64,000 bases of DNA, from the NCBI RefSeq assembly GCF_011300875.1, contig NZ_CP049862.1:2232001-2296000 (forward strand). Reading direction: 5' to 3'. Shown piece after piece: positions 21,953 to 31,154 of the stretch. Each line of letters opens with the position of its first letter. Positions within the stretch are counted from its first letter, which is position 1. The notes beneath the pieces are model-generated. The model saw only the letters and a program-made list of their open reading frames with translations. It was not told the DNA's origin and did not search any database. This DNA comes from Sanguibacter sp. HDW7. GTDB lineage: Bacteria; Actinomycetota; Actinomycetes; Actinomycetales; Cellulomonadaceae. The translations under genes were made by a program, and so were the position numbers.

Positions 21953-23712
21953 CCACGCTCCCCCGCATGCCCGAGCCCGCGCCCGTCACGGGCCAGCTCG
22001 CTGCCGCGGCGCTGCCACCGCAACGGCGGCCAGAGGTCCCGGCCGTCCCCCGCAAGCTGTCCGACGATCCCGAGTGGTACCGCACCGCGGTCTTCTACGA
22101 GGTGCTCGTCCGGGCGTTCGCCGACTCGACGGCGTCGGGATCGGGCGACCTGCGCGGCCTGCTCGACCGGCTCGACTATCTCCAGTGGCTCGGCATCGAC
22201 TGCCTGTGGCTGCCGCCGTTCTACCCCTCGCCCCTGCGCGACGGCGGCTACGACGTCGCCGACTACACGGCGATCGCGGAGCAGTACGGGACGCTCGAGG
22301 ACTTCACGGAGCTCATCGAGGCGGCGCACGCGCGCGGCATGCGCGTCGTCATCGACCTCGTCATGAACCACACGAGCGACGCCCACCCGTGGTTCCAGGC
22401 CTCGCGCCAGGATCCCGAGGGCCCCTACGGCGACTTCTACGTGTGGGGCGACGACCCGTCGCGCTACGGTGACGCCCGCATCATCTTCGTCGACACGGAG
22501 ACGTCGAACTGGACGTTCGACCCCGTGCGCCGCCAGTACTTCTGGCACCGCTTCTTCTCCCACCAGCCGGACCTCAACTTCGAGAACCCCGCGGTGCAGG
22601 ACGCGATGCTCGACGTCGCCCGCTTCTGGTGCCGCGTCGGCGTCGACGGCTTCCGTCTCGACGCCGTCCCCTACCTCTTCGAGGAGGAGGGCACGAACTG
22701 CGAGAACCTGCCGCGCACGCACGCGTTCCTCGCGCGCGTGCGGGCCATGGTCGACGCGGAGTTCCCGGGCGTCATCATGCTCGCGGAGGCCAACCAGTGG
22801 CCGAACGAGGTCGTCGAGTACTTCGGCACCGAGGACGCTCCCGAGTGCCACATGTGCTTCCACTTCCCCGTCATGCCGCGCATCTACTACGCGCTGCGCG
22901 ACCAGAAGGCGACGAAGATCCTCGAGATCCTCGCGGACACCCCGGAGATCCCCGCGGGCGCGCAGTGGTCGACGTTCCTGCGCAACCACGACGAGCTCAC
23001 CCTCGAGATGGTCTCGACCGAGGAGCGCGCGGCCATGTACGGCTGGTACGCGCCCGACCCGCGCATGCGCGCGAACGTCGGCATCCGTCGGCGCCTCGCG
23101 CCGCTGCTCGGGGGCTCGCGCAAGGAGATCGAGCTCGCGCACGCGCTGCTGCTCTCGCTGCCGGGCAGCCCGTGCCTCTACTACGGCGACGAGATCGCCA
23201 TGGGCGACAACATCTGGCTCGAGGACCGCGACGGCGTGCGCACCCCCATGCAGTGGACGCCGGACCGCAACGCGGGCTTCTCGACGGCGGACCCGGGCAA
23301 GCTCTACCTGCCCGTCGTGCGCTCGCTCGGGCACACGTACGAGGGGACGAACGTCGAGGCTCAGCTCGCGACGTCAGGATCGCTCCTCCACTGGGTGCAC
23401 GGCATGCTCACGGTGCGGCGGCGCCATCCCGCGTTCGGCACAGGCGCGTTCGTGCCGGTCGCGGCGGACGACGACTCGGTCCTCGCGTTCCTGCGCACGA
23501 CGGCCGACGAGACGCTGCTGTGCCTCGCGAACCTCGGTGCGACGGCGCGCGCTACGACGCTCACGCTGCCCGGTCACGCGGGGGCGACGCTCACGGACCT
23601 CTTCGGCGGCGCGGTGCTCGGCACGGTCGCGGCCGACGGCACGGTGCGCTGGACGTTCGGGGCGCGCGACTTCCACTGGGCGTCGCTCGTTCCTGCGGCC
23701 CCGGCACGCTGA
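21949..23712 (+). CDS. treS: Trehalose synthase TreS (maltose alpha-D-glucosyltransferase)
   Basis: 587 residues. It interconverts trehalose and maltose, and in this pathway supplies maltose to the kinase. ATG 21949 overlaps the glgE stop by four bases, which fixes the start. GH13_16 motifs: WYRTAVFYEVLVRAFADS at the start of the barrel, DLVMNHTSD (region I), GFRLDAVPYL with the nucleophile (II), MLAEANQWPNEV with the Glu (III), and LRNHDELTLEM (IV). The length matches stand-alone TreS rather than the TreS-maltokinase fusion; here the kinase is the next gene, 11 bases downstream. Confidence 0.97.
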   Translation: MTTLPRMPEPAPVTGQLAAAALPPQRRPEVPAVPRKLSDDPEWYRTAVFYEVLVRAFADSTASGSGDLRGLLDRLDYLQWLGIDCLWLPPFYPSPLRDGGYDVADYTAIAEQYGTLEDFTELIEAAHARGMRVVIDLVMNHTSDAHPWFQASRQDPEGPYGDFYVWGDDPSRYGDARIIFVDTETSNWTFDPVRRQYFWHRFFSHQPDLNFENPAVQDAMLDVARFWCRVGVDGFRLDAVPYLFEEEGTNCENLPRTHAFLARVRAMVDAEFPGVIMLAEANQWPNEVVEYFGTEDAPECHMCFHFPVMPRIYYALRDQKATKILEILADTPEIPAGAQWSTFLRNHDELTLEMVSTEERAAMYGWYAPDPRMRANVGIRRRLAPLLGGSRKEIELAHALLLSLPGSPCLYYGDEIAMGDNIWLEDRDGVRTPMQWTPDRNAGFSTADPGKLYLPVVRSLGHTYEGTNVEAQLATSGSLLHWVHGMLTVRRRHPAFGTGAFVPVAADDDSVLAFLRTTADETLLCLANLGATARATTLTLPGHAGATLTDLFGGAVLGTVAADGTVRWTFGARDFHWASLVPAAPAR

Positions 23713-23723
23713 GGGGACCGCTC

Positions 23724-25130
23724 GTGACCCGTCGCCGCATCGACCTCGCCGACCAGCTCGGCCCGTTCGTCCCCGCGCCCCTGCCGGACGACGCGCAGCT
23801 CGCGCTGCTGCGCGCGTGGATGCCTGCGCGCCGCTGGTTCCCCGTGAAGTCGGGGCCCACGACGATCACGCCGTGGCGTTCGTACGGCCTCGCCGACGGC
23901 ACCGACGCCGTCGTCCACCTGCTGCACGTCACGGGCGGCGAGGTGACGGTCACCGTGCAGGTGCCCGTCGTCGTGCGGCCCGCGGTCGTCCACGCCGTCG
24001 GCGAGGACGTGCCGACGGCGTGGATCGGCACGCTCGGCGACGGCACGGACCTGCTCGACGCGTGCGACGACCCGACCTTCTGGCGCGCGTGGCTCGCGCT
24101 CGCGCAGTGGGGCGAGGCAGACGCGGCGCCTGCGGACGTGGACCTCGCGGGAGCGCGCATGCTCACGGTCGAGCAGTCGAACACGTCGATCCTCCTGCCC
24201 GAGGTCGCGGGCGGCGCGATCCTCAAGCTCTTCCGCACGGTCGCCCGTGGTGCGAACCCGGACGTCGACGTGCCGCGCGCGCTCGTCCAGGCGGGGTGGG
24301 ACGGCGTGCCCGCACCGATCGCGTGGCTCGAGCTCGCGGGCGACACGGACGTGCCGGGCGAGGCCGATCCGATCGACCTCGGCGTTCTCACCGAGCTCGT
24401 GCCGGACGCCTCGGACGGCTTCCAGCTCGCGTGCGCGTACGCGACGGGCGATCTCTCGTTCGCCGAGGACGCGTTCGAGCTCGGGCGCACGATCGCCGGC
24501 ATGCACGCCGCCCTCCTGCGGGCGCTGCCCGCGGCGGGCCAGACCGTCGGGCTCGCGTGGCAGCGCTCGGAGCTACGCCGCCGGGCGCGCTCCGCGGCCG
24601 CGGGAGCAAGCGTGCTCGGGGGCCGGCTCGCGGCCGTCGAGCGCCTCTACGCGCGGCTCGAGGCTCCGGGCGACGGCACGGACCTCCTCGACCTCCAGCA
24701 CATCCACGGAGACCTCCACCTCGGCCAGGTGCTGCGCGCGGGCGACGGCTCGTGGCGCGTCCTCGACTTCGAGGGCGAGCCGATGCGGCCGCTCGAGGAG
24801 CGGCAGCGACCCGACCTGCCGCTGCGCGACGTCGCAGGCATGCTGCGCTCCTTCGACTATGCGGCTGCCGTCGGCGAGGCGACGTCGCCCACGTGGGCGG
24901 CCGACGCGCGCGCGGCGTTCCTCGCGGGCTATGCGGACGCGTGCCCGACGCCCGACGGCCTCGCGCACGCGCTGCGTGACGCTCTCGAGCTCGACAAGGC
25001 GCTCTACGAGGTCGTCTACGAGGCGAACAACCGCCCAGACTGGCTCGCGATCCCCCTCGGCGCGGTCGACCGTCTGCTCGCCCCGGCCGATCCCCCGACC
25101 CCGGAAGGGGACGGCCCCGTGCCCGGGTGA
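23724..25130 (+). CDS. mak: Maltokinase
   Basis: 468 residues from GTG 23724. It phosphorylates maltose with ATP to alpha-maltose-1-phosphate, the GlgE donor. The N-terminal cap has the typical [10 protein letters not shown] motif. The C-terminal kinase-like half shows the catalytic loop [13 protein letters not shown] (about residue 330) and VLDFEGEP (about 350), the aminoglycoside-phosphotransferase-like signature of Mak/Pep2. It lies between treS and glgB, 11 bases after the former, in the classical order. Identification is firm from motif plus context. Confidence 0.95.
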   Translation: MTRRRIDLADQLGPFVPAPLPDDAQLALLRAWMPARRWFPVKSGPTTITPWRSYGLADGTDAVVHLLHVTGGEVTVTVQVPVVVRPAVVHAVGEDVPTAWIGTLGDGTDLLDACDDPTFWRAWLALAQWGEADAAPADVDLAGARMLTVEQSNTSILLPEVAGGAILKLFRTVARGANPDVDVPRALVQAGWDGVPAPIAWLELAGDTDVPGEADPIDLGVLTELVPDASDGFQLACAYATGDLSFAEDAFELGRTIAGMHAALLRALPAAGQTVGLAWQRSELRRRARSAAAGASVLGGRLAAVERLYARLEAPGDGTDLLDLQHIHGDLHLGQVLRAGDGSWRVLDFEGEPMRPLEERQRPDLPLRDVAGMLRSFDYAAAVGEATSPTWAADARAAFLAGYADACPTPDGLAHALRDALELDKALYEVVYEANNRPDWLAIPLGAVDRLLAPADPPTPEGDGPVPG

Positions 25131-25201
25131 CCTGCACCGGGACCCGACTCGCCGGACGTCGGTCCCTCCTCGACCTGCCAGTGCCGTGGAAAGGTAGTGC
25201 A

Positions 25202-27385
25202 ATGACCCCGTCCTCCCCCTCGCCGCTCCCCGTCGACGCCGCGCTGCTCGCGGCCGTCGCTGCCGGGCGCCACCACGCCCCGCACTCCGTGCTGGGGCCG
25301 CACCTGCACGACGGCACGGTGACGGTCCGCGTGCTGCGGCCGTTCGCCGACGAGGTCCTCGTCGTCACGACCGACGGCGAGCATGCTGCCACGCACGAGC
25401 AGGACGGCGTCTGGTGCGTCGTCCTCCCCGTCACGGAGGTGCCCGACTACCGGCTGCGCGTGCGCTACGGCGACGAGGTCACGGACTCCGACGATCCCTA
25501 CCGCTTCCTGCCGACCCTCGGAGAGCTCGACCTCCACCTCGTGCGCGAGGGTCGTCACGAGACGCTCTGGACGGTGCTGGGCGCGAACCTCCGCACCTAC
25601 CCGGGCGCGCTCGGCGAGGTTCACGGCACCTCCTTCGCGGTGTGGGCGCCCAACGCGCGTGCGGTGCGCGTCGTGGGCGACCTCAACCACTGGCAGGGCG
25701 CGTCGCACGCGATGCGGTCGCTCGGCAGCTCGGGCGTGTGGGAGCTCTTCGTCCCCGGGGTCGGGGCGGGCTCGCGCTACAAGTTCGAGATCCTCGCGCA
25801 GGACGGCTCGTGGCGGCAGAAGGCCGACCCCATGGCCAAGGGCACCGAGGTCCCGCCCGCGACGGCGTCCGTCGTGGTCGCGTCGAACCACACGTGGCGC
25901 GACGACGCCTGGATGGCACGCCGCGCGCAGACCGACCCGCACACGGGCCCCATGAGCGTCTACGAGGTTCACGTCGGCTCGTGGCGGCCGGGCCTCGGCT
26001 ACCGCGAGCTCGCGGAGCAGCTCACCGCGTACGTCGTCGAGCAGGGCTTCACGCACGTCGAGCTCATGCCGGTCGCCGAGCACCCCTACGGGCCGTCGTG
26101 GGGCTACCAGGTGACGGGCTACTACGCGCCGTCCTCGCGCTTCGGTCACCCTGACGACCTGCGCTTCCTCATCGACCAGCTGCACGCGGCCGGCATCGGC
26201 GTCATCCTCGACTGGGTGCCCGCGCACTTCCCCAAGGACGAGTGGGCGCTCGCCCGCTTCGACGGGACGCCGCTCTACGAGGACCCTGACCCGCTGCGCG
26301 GCGAGCACCCCGACTGGGGCACGTACGTCTTCAACTTCGGCCGCGCCGAGGTCCGCAACTTCCTCGTCGCCAACGCGACGTACTGGCTCGAGGAGTTCCA
26401 CGTCGACGGTCTGCGTGTCGACGCCGTCGCCTCGATGCTCTACCTCGACTACTCGCGCAAGCCCGGTCAGTGGCGTCCCAACGCCCAGGGTGGCCGCGAG
26501 CACCTCGAGGCCATCGGGTTCATCCAGGAGGCCAACGCGACGGCCTACCGCCGCAACCCGGGCGTCGTCATGATCGCCGAGGAGTCGACGTCGTGGCCCG
26601 GCGTCACCGCGCCGACGAGCGCGGGCGGCCTCGGCTTCGGCCTCAAGTGGAACATGGGGTGGATGAACGACACGCTGCGCTACCTCGCCACGGACCCCGT
26701 GCACCGGCGCTACCACCACCACGAGGTGACGTTCTCGATGGTGTACGCGTACTCCGAGCAGTTCATGCTGCCCCTCAGCCACGACGAGGTCGTCCACGGC
26801 AAGGGCTCGCTGCTGCGCAAGATGCCCGGCGGCGAGTGGCAGCAGTTCGCGGGCCTGCGCGGGCTGCTCGCCTACCAGTGGGCGCACCCCGGCAAGCAGC
26901 TGCTCTTCATGGGCTGCGAGATCGCCCAGGGCACCGAGTGGGACGACGCACGCGGGGTGGAGTGGTACCTGCTCGACCATGCGCCGCACGCCGGCGTGCA
27001 GTCGCTCGTGCGTGACCTCAACTCGGTCTACCGGGCCGAGGGTGCACTGTGGGAGCGGGACTTCGACCCCGAGGCCTTCGCGTGGCTCGACCCCGACGCG
27101 GCGGACGCGAACATCATCGCGTTCCTGCGCCGTGGCACGGACGGGCGCGACGTCGCGGTCGTGGTGAACTTCGCCGACACCATCCACGAGGGCTGGCGCC
27201 TGCCTCTGCCCGCGGGCGGCACCTGGACGGAGATCCTCAACACGGACGCTGCCGCGTACGGCGGCTCGGACGTCGGCAACCTCGGCGGGGTCACCGCGGA
27301 GGACCAGCAGTGGAAGGGTCAGCCGTTCTCGGTCCAGCTGCGCGTCCCGCCGCTCGGCGCGATCTATCTGCGCCACGAGGCCTGA
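25202..27385 (+). CDS. glgB: 1,4-alpha-glucan branching enzyme GlgB
   Basis: 727 residues from ATG 25202, with GGAAAGG at suitable spacing; an in-frame opening further upstream lacks domain support. It forms alpha-1,6 branches in glycogen or GlgE-type glucan. It carries an N-terminal CBM48 (N1 plus [20 protein letters not shown]) and then the GH13_9 barrel: [32 protein letters not shown] with the nucleophile, [12 protein letters not shown] with the Glu, and [14 protein letters not shown]. Last gene of the block. A strong hairpin follows 13 bases after the stop. Confidence 0.97.
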   Translation: MTPSSPSPLPVDAALLAAVAAGRHHAPHSVLGPHLHDGTVTVRVLRPFADEVLVVTTDGEHAATHEQDGVWCVVLPVTEVPDYRLRVRYGDEVTDSDDPYRFLPTLGELDLHLVREGRHETLWTVLGANLRTYPGALGEVHGTSFAVWAPNARAVRVVGDLNHWQGASHAMRSLGSSGVWELFVPGVGAGSRYKFEILAQDGSWRQKADPMAKGTEVPPATASVVVASNHTWRDDAWMARRAQTDPHTGPMSVYEVHVGSWRPGLGYRELAEQLTAYVVEQGFTHVELMPVAEHPYGPSWGYQVTGYYAPSSRFGHPDDLRFLIDQLHAAGIGVILDWVPAHFPKDEWALARFDGTPLYEDPDPLRGEHPDWGTYVFNFGRAEVRNFLVANATYWLEEFHVDGLRVDAVASMLYLDYSRKPGQWRPNAQGGREHLEAIGFIQEANATAYRRNPGVVMIAEESTSWPGVTAPTSAGGLGFGLKWNMGWMNDTLRYLATDPVHRRYHHHEVTFSMVYAYSEQFMLPLSHDEVVHGKGSLLRKMPGGEWQQFAGLRGLLAYQWAHPGKQLLFMGCEIAQGTEWDDARGVEWYLLDHAPHAGVQSLVRDLNSVYRAEGALWERDFDPEAFAWLDPDAADANIIAFLRRGTDGRDVAVVVNFADTIHEGWRLPLPAGGTWTEILNTDAAAYGGSDVGNLGGVTAEDQQWKGQPFSVQLRVPPLGAIYLRHEA

Positions 27386-27398
27386 CGGCACGCTTCCC

Positions 27399-27450
27399 CA
27401 GCACGACGACGGCGGCCACCCCCGAGGGGGTGGCCGCCGTCGTCGTGCTG
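27399..27450. terminator. Strong bidirectional terminator after glgB
   Basis: A nearly 25-bp perfect inverted repeat (27399-27423 against 27426-27450) with a tiny loop around a Smal GAG core lies between the convergent stops of glgB and the YbbN-like gene. It can serve both directions. No U-tract is present. Confidence 0.85.
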
Positions 27451-27453
27451 GCG

Positions 27454-28398
27454 TCAGTACAGGGCGTTCGCGAGGGCGCGGCGGGCCGGGCCGACGCGCG
27501 GGTCCTCGGGACCGAGGATCTCGAAGAACTCCACGAGTCGCGTGCGCACCGTCTCCTTGCCCTCGGCGTCGACGGACGGCAAGAGCTCGACGAGGCGCCC
27601 GAGGGCGTCGTCGACCTTGCCGCCGGCGAGGTCGAGGTCGGCGACGTCGAGCTGTGCCTGGACGTCCGCGGGGCGCTCGGCCGCGGCCGTCCGGACGGCC
27701 GCGAGCTCCATCGTCGCGGTGCGCGCGAGCAGGCGGACGTTGGCGAGGCCGGCCGAGGCGAGCGCGTCGCGCGGGTCCTCGCGCAGTGCCTGCGAGTACG
27801 CGGCGATCGCGCCGTCGAGATCGCCCGCCTCGATCGCGTCGTAGGCCTGCTGGTGGAGCGGCGGCAGCGGCTCGGGCTCGGGCTCCGCGGGAGCCTCGTC
27901 CGCTGCGGCGGCGCCGTCCGCGTCGCGGCGGCCCGTCACGCCGTTGGCCTCGGCCGCCTGGAGCACCTGGTCGAGCACGCCGGCGACCTGCTCGTCGTCG
28001 AGGATGCCCTGGAACAGCGGCACGGGCTGGCCCGAGATGAGCGCGACGACCGACGGCACCCCCTGCACCTGGAACGCCGCGGCGATCTGCGGGTGCGCCT
28101 CGACGTCGGCGCGCGCGAGGAGCATGCGGCCCTCGTAGCGGTCGACGAGAGCGCCGAGCGCGGTGCCGAAGCGTGCGACGGCCTCGTCCGTCGGCAGCCA
28201 CATGAGGACGACGACGGGGACGCGCGCGGAGAGCTCGACGACGTCGCCGAAGGACTCCGTCGTCACGTCGACGACGTTGCCGCCCGCGGCGGGCGCTCCG
28301 CCGGGCTCGCCCGGCGGCGGTGCGCTCGGGCGGCCGAGCGACGAGAGGTCGACGGCCCCGCGGACGTCGAGACGGGGGTCGGGCTGCGACTGGCTCAT
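27454..28398 (-). CDS. YbbN-like co-chaperone: thioredoxin-fold domain without CXXC plus TPR
   Basis: 314 residues. After a Pro/Gly-rich N-terminus of about 40 residues comes a thioredoxin fold (VVDVTTESFGDVV, VPVVVLMWLPTDEAVARF, then VEAHPQIAAAFQVQGVPSVV). The active-site CXXC is replaced by LPTDEA, so it cannot act as a thiol oxidoreductase, though the cis-proline loop GVPS remains. The C-terminal half has TPR-like helices (YDAIEAGDLDGAIAAYSQALREDP). The layout matches YbbN/CnoX-type chaperone-linked proteins. Convergent with glgB, a place often conserved in actinobacteria. Confidence 0.85.
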   Translation of the reverse strand: MSQSQPDPRLDVRGAVDLSSLGRPSAPPPGEPGGAPAAGGNVVDVTTESFGDVVELSARVPVVVLMWLPTDEAVARFGTALGALVDRYEGRMLLARADVEAHPQIAAAFQVQGVPSVVALISGQPVPLFQGILDDEQVAGVLDQVLQAAEANGVTGRRDADGAAAADEAPAEPEPEPLPPLHQQAYDAIEAGDLDGAIAAYSQALREDPRDALASAGLANVRLLARTATMELAAVRTAAAERPADVQAQLDVADLDLAGGKVDDALGRLVELLPSVDAEGKETVRTRLVEFFEILGPEDPRVGPARRALANALY

Positions 28399-28432
28399 GG
28401 CACCTTCCTGCGTGCGGAGACGACGGGTGTCG

Positions 28433-29455
28433 TCAGTCCTTGTTCTCGGGGATCGAGGCCTTCACCGCGGCGTGCTCGATGCCGAGCACGTCGACCGTCG
28501 AGGCCCCTGCGTCGGCTGCGGGCACGTGGATCGCGACGACGGTCGAATACGTGAGCGCCATCGAGTTCTTGACCTTGAGCTTCTTCGTGAGGTGCTTCTC
28601 GACGTCGTCGACGGGCGAGATCTTGGCGCCCTTCTCGGCGACGCGGTCCTCGAGCGCGGTGAGCTCGCCGACGACGAGCATCCCGCCGTCGACGGTCGCG
28701 AACGCGTGGAGCGCGCCGGGCACGGCCGTGAACGTCATCGTCTGCTTGCCCGCGGCAGGCTTGAGCGCAGCGTTCTGGAGCTTGCCGAGCTGCGCGATGC
28801 GCTCCCGGAACGGGTCCTCGGCGAAGAGGTCGAGGTGCTCGGACTTCTTGGGCTTCGACAGGACGTCGGCGTAGCGCTCGAGCGCCTCGGACGCTGTGAC
28901 GAGGTAGCCCTCGTCGTCGGCGCCGACCTCGGCGGAGCCGACCGACGCGGCCGCGAAGCGGGGCAGCGTGACGCCGGGGAAGAGCCTCACCCACGACCAC
29001 AGGCGCCACGGGTCGCGCGCAGCGTCCTGCTCGAGGACGAGGAGCCGTTCGGTCTCGAGCTCGGGCTGCTCGGAGACGACGAGCGCCGAGCGCGGCCACG
29101 TCTGCGCGACGGGAGTCGTCATCGACAGCGCGGTCGTCGGAAGCTTCGTCAGCGGGTCGTCGCTCTTCTTCTCCTTCGCGACCGCGAGCTCGACCTTGCG
29201 GATCGCCAGTGCGGGTCCCGCGAGGCGCTCCTTGAGTCCCTTGTCGCTGCGGGCCTCGTCGGTGGTCGCGAGGGTCTCGCCGACGGCCGCGAGGATCGCG
29301 GCGGACTGGTCGGGCGTGAGCACGGGCGGCGCCTGGACGGGAGGCGCGGCGGGCGCGGGCGTCGGCAGGGGCTCGGCGCACGCGGCGAGCCCGAGGGCGA
29401 GCGCGACGGCAGTCGCAGCGAGGGCGCTGCGTCGCAGGCGAAGCGTGCGGGTCAT
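28433..29455 (-). CDS. Unknown lipoprotein, coupled to the preceding membrane-protein gene
   Basis: 340 residues. I do not recognise the family. The N-terminus is a lipoprotein signal (RTLRLRRSALAATAVALALG, then lipobox GLAAC), followed by a Pro/Ala-rich linker and a soluble domain of about 290 residues with no metal or catalytic motif that I can identify. Several VV/LV strands and KKLKVKNSMALTYSTVVAI near the end suggest an alpha/beta exported domain. ATG 29455 overlaps the stop of the membrane-protein gene as ATGA, so both proteins are probably made in step and work together outside the membrane. It ends 34 bases before the YbbN-like gene. Confidence 0.8.
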   Translation of the reverse strand: MTRTLRLRRSALAATAVALALGLAACAEPLPTPAPAAPPVQAPPVLTPDQSAAILAAVGETLATTDEARSDKGLKERLAGPALAIRKVELAVAKEKKSDDPLTKLPTTALSMTTPVAQTWPRSALVVSEQPELETERLLVLEQDAARDPWRLWSWVRLFPGVTLPRFAAASVGSAEVGADDEGYLVTASEALERYADVLSKPKKSEHLDLFAEDPFRERIAQLGKLQNAALKPAAGKQTMTFTAVPGALHAFATVDGGMLVVGELTALEDRVAEKGAKISPVDDVEKHLTKKLKVKNSMALTYSTVVAIHVPAADAGASTVDVLGIEHAAVKASIPENKD

Positions 29456-30912
29456 GCGTCCTCCTCGGGGTTCGTCGGGCTCTGGTCCTGGGGTGAGGGG
29501 CTCCACGTCTGCTGCTCGAAGCCCCAGGCGCGACGCCATGCGTCGGCGCGGGCGGTGCCTGCGTCCTCGGCGGGAGGGCTGGGCGAGGTCGCAGGCGGCG
29601 GAGCTGGCGTTGCGTCGACGGTCTCGCCCGCCGAGCGGGCGGCGCGCACGACGGGAAGCGTCCCCGTCCGCGGACGGCGCCGAGCCTTCTCCTGGGCGGC
29701 GAGGGCCGCCTCGCGCTCCGCCTGCTCGCGCATCTCGCGACGCGTGAGCGGCCGTCCGCCTGCGCCGGCCGGCGCCGTGGCGGCGAGCGAAGCTGCGTCG
29801 GTGCCCTGATCCGTCGCGGAACCCGCCGACGGGGCGCTCCGACGGACCGCGTAGGGGCTCGCCGGCGCGGGCGGCCGGGTCGCCCCCACGGCCATGCCGG
29901 GGAGGACCGACGCACTGTCGGCGGAAGGTGCGACGGGGCGCGGTCCGTAGGGCGACGACGTGGAAGGTGCCGACGCGGCGGGGTCCGCGGTCCGGGTCGT
30001 CGTGGACGTCGGGGAGACAGTTCCGGCGGGCGTCGCGGGCGCCGGAGGCTCCGCGGGCGTGTCCGCGCGCCGGCCGTCGCGGCGCGTCGAGAGCGTCGCG
30101 GCCGTTCGGGCAGAGGTCTCGAGGATGCTGCGGCGTGCCGTCGCACCGACCGCGAGCAGGCCGCCGCGCGTCGCGGCGAGCAGCACGAGGCCACCCGCGA
30201 GGAGCAGGAGGATGCCGACGACGAGCGCGGGGACGAGCCACGGCGTGGCGACCTCGCGCTGCCAGGCGAGCGCAAGGACGGGCGCGGGGGCGCCGTCGCC
30301 GACCGAGGCCACGAGGAGCATGGTGCGTCCGACGCCGGCGGGAACGTCCACGGGGAGCGTCGCGCTGCCCGCGCCGGTCGCCGACGCGAACCACATGTCG
30401 GAGCCCGACGGGTCCGGGCCCACGAGGCCCGAGGTACCGACGACGGTTGCGGGCCCGGGCGTGGCAGCGGCCGACCCGTCGTCCGCGGGCTTGGTCGTCT
30501 TGTCGTCGGAAGGCTTGGTCGTCTTGTCGTCCGACGCCTTCGTCGACTCGCCGTCCGCAGGCTCGAGCGGGGTCGTCTCCCCTGCGACGAGCGTCGTCGC
30601 GAGCCGGTCCCACGTCGCAAGGCCCGTGACGGAGAGATGGGCGTCGGAACCGACCCAGCCGCGGACGTCGACCTCGCGGCCGAGCGCGACGGTGATCTCG
30701 CCGCCGTCCGGCCGGGTCGCGGTGACGGTGACGTCGTCCGAGACGAGGTCGAGCACCCCGGGCTCGACCGCCAGGAGCGTCGTGGCCCCTGCTCCGGAGC
30801 TCGACGCCGTGACGAGGTCGTCGGGTCGCCAGACCGTCGCCGAGGCGACGCCCAGGGCGGCCGAGAGCACGCCGAGCGCGACGAGCAGCCAACCGATGAC
30901 GCGTTGCAGCAC
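29452..30912 (-). CDS. Unknown membrane protein with extracytoplasmic domain and long cytoplasmic tail
   Basis: About 486 residues; GTG 30912 has AAGGA at good spacing, and TTG 30915 is the alternative. Visible parts: an N-terminal transmembrane segment (VIGWLLVALGVLSAALGVAS), an extracytoplasmic region of about 190 residues with beta-rich stretches and a short tandem repeat (KPSDDKTT twice), a second transmembrane helix (TPWLVPALVVGILLLLAGGLVLL, about 225-247), and a long Pro/Ala/Thr-rich C-terminal tail. That topology places both main domains on opposite faces. No enzyme motif seen. Coupled to the lipoprotein downstream. Confidence 0.75.
   Translation of the reverse strand: MLQRVIGWLLVALGVLSAALGVASATVWRPDDLVTASSSGAGATTLLAVEPGVLDLVSDDVTVTATRPDGGEITVALGREVDVRGWVGSDAHLSVTGLATWDRLATTLVAGETTPLEPADGESTKASDDKTTKPSDDKTTKPADDGSAAATPGPATVVGTSGLVGPDPSGSDMWFASATGAGSATLPVDVPAGVGRTMLLVASVGDGAPAPVLALAWQREVATPWLVPALVVGILLLLAGGLVLLAATRGGLLAVGATARRSILETSARTAATLSTRRDGRRADTPAEPPAPATPAGTVSPTSTTTRTADPAASAPSTSSPYGPRPVAPSADSASVLPGMAVGATRPPAPASPYAVRRSAPSAGSATDQGTDAASLAATAPAGAGGRPLTRREMREQAEREAALAAQEKARRRPRTGTLPVVRAARSAGETVDATPAPPPATSPSPPAEDAGTARADAWRRAWGFEQQTWSPSPQDQSPTNPEEDA
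30488..30535. repeat. Two tandem copies of a 24-base unit inside the membrane-protein gene
   Basis: Two nearly identical 24-base units start at 30488 and 30512 (one base differs in the core) and encode the repeated octapeptide KPSDDKTT in the predicted extracytoplasmic linker. Likely a slippage-derived, variable-length linker. Confidence 0.75.
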
Positions 30913-31154
30913 CAAGATTCCTTCCGTTCCGGACGCTCCAGCCTACGGCGTCGTCCCTGGCGACGGCCACCGAGCCCCTCCGCCGCCCCCACCTCGCCAC
31001 CGGATCTGCACACCGGCACGGATCACGTACGACGGGTCCCTAAGGTGCGGGTGAACCGATACCCTGGGACGGCGCACGCCACGACGCCGTCGACGACGAC
31101 CGACCGGCGACCCTGCGCTCCCGGTGCACCACTCCCCGACGCCAAAGGCTCATC

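Noticed and set aside
25016-28201. Long minus-strand open frame opposite glgB and the end of mak
   Set aside because: Antisense shadow of well-supported plus-strand genes with intact catalytic motifs; no ribosome site or recognisable domain.
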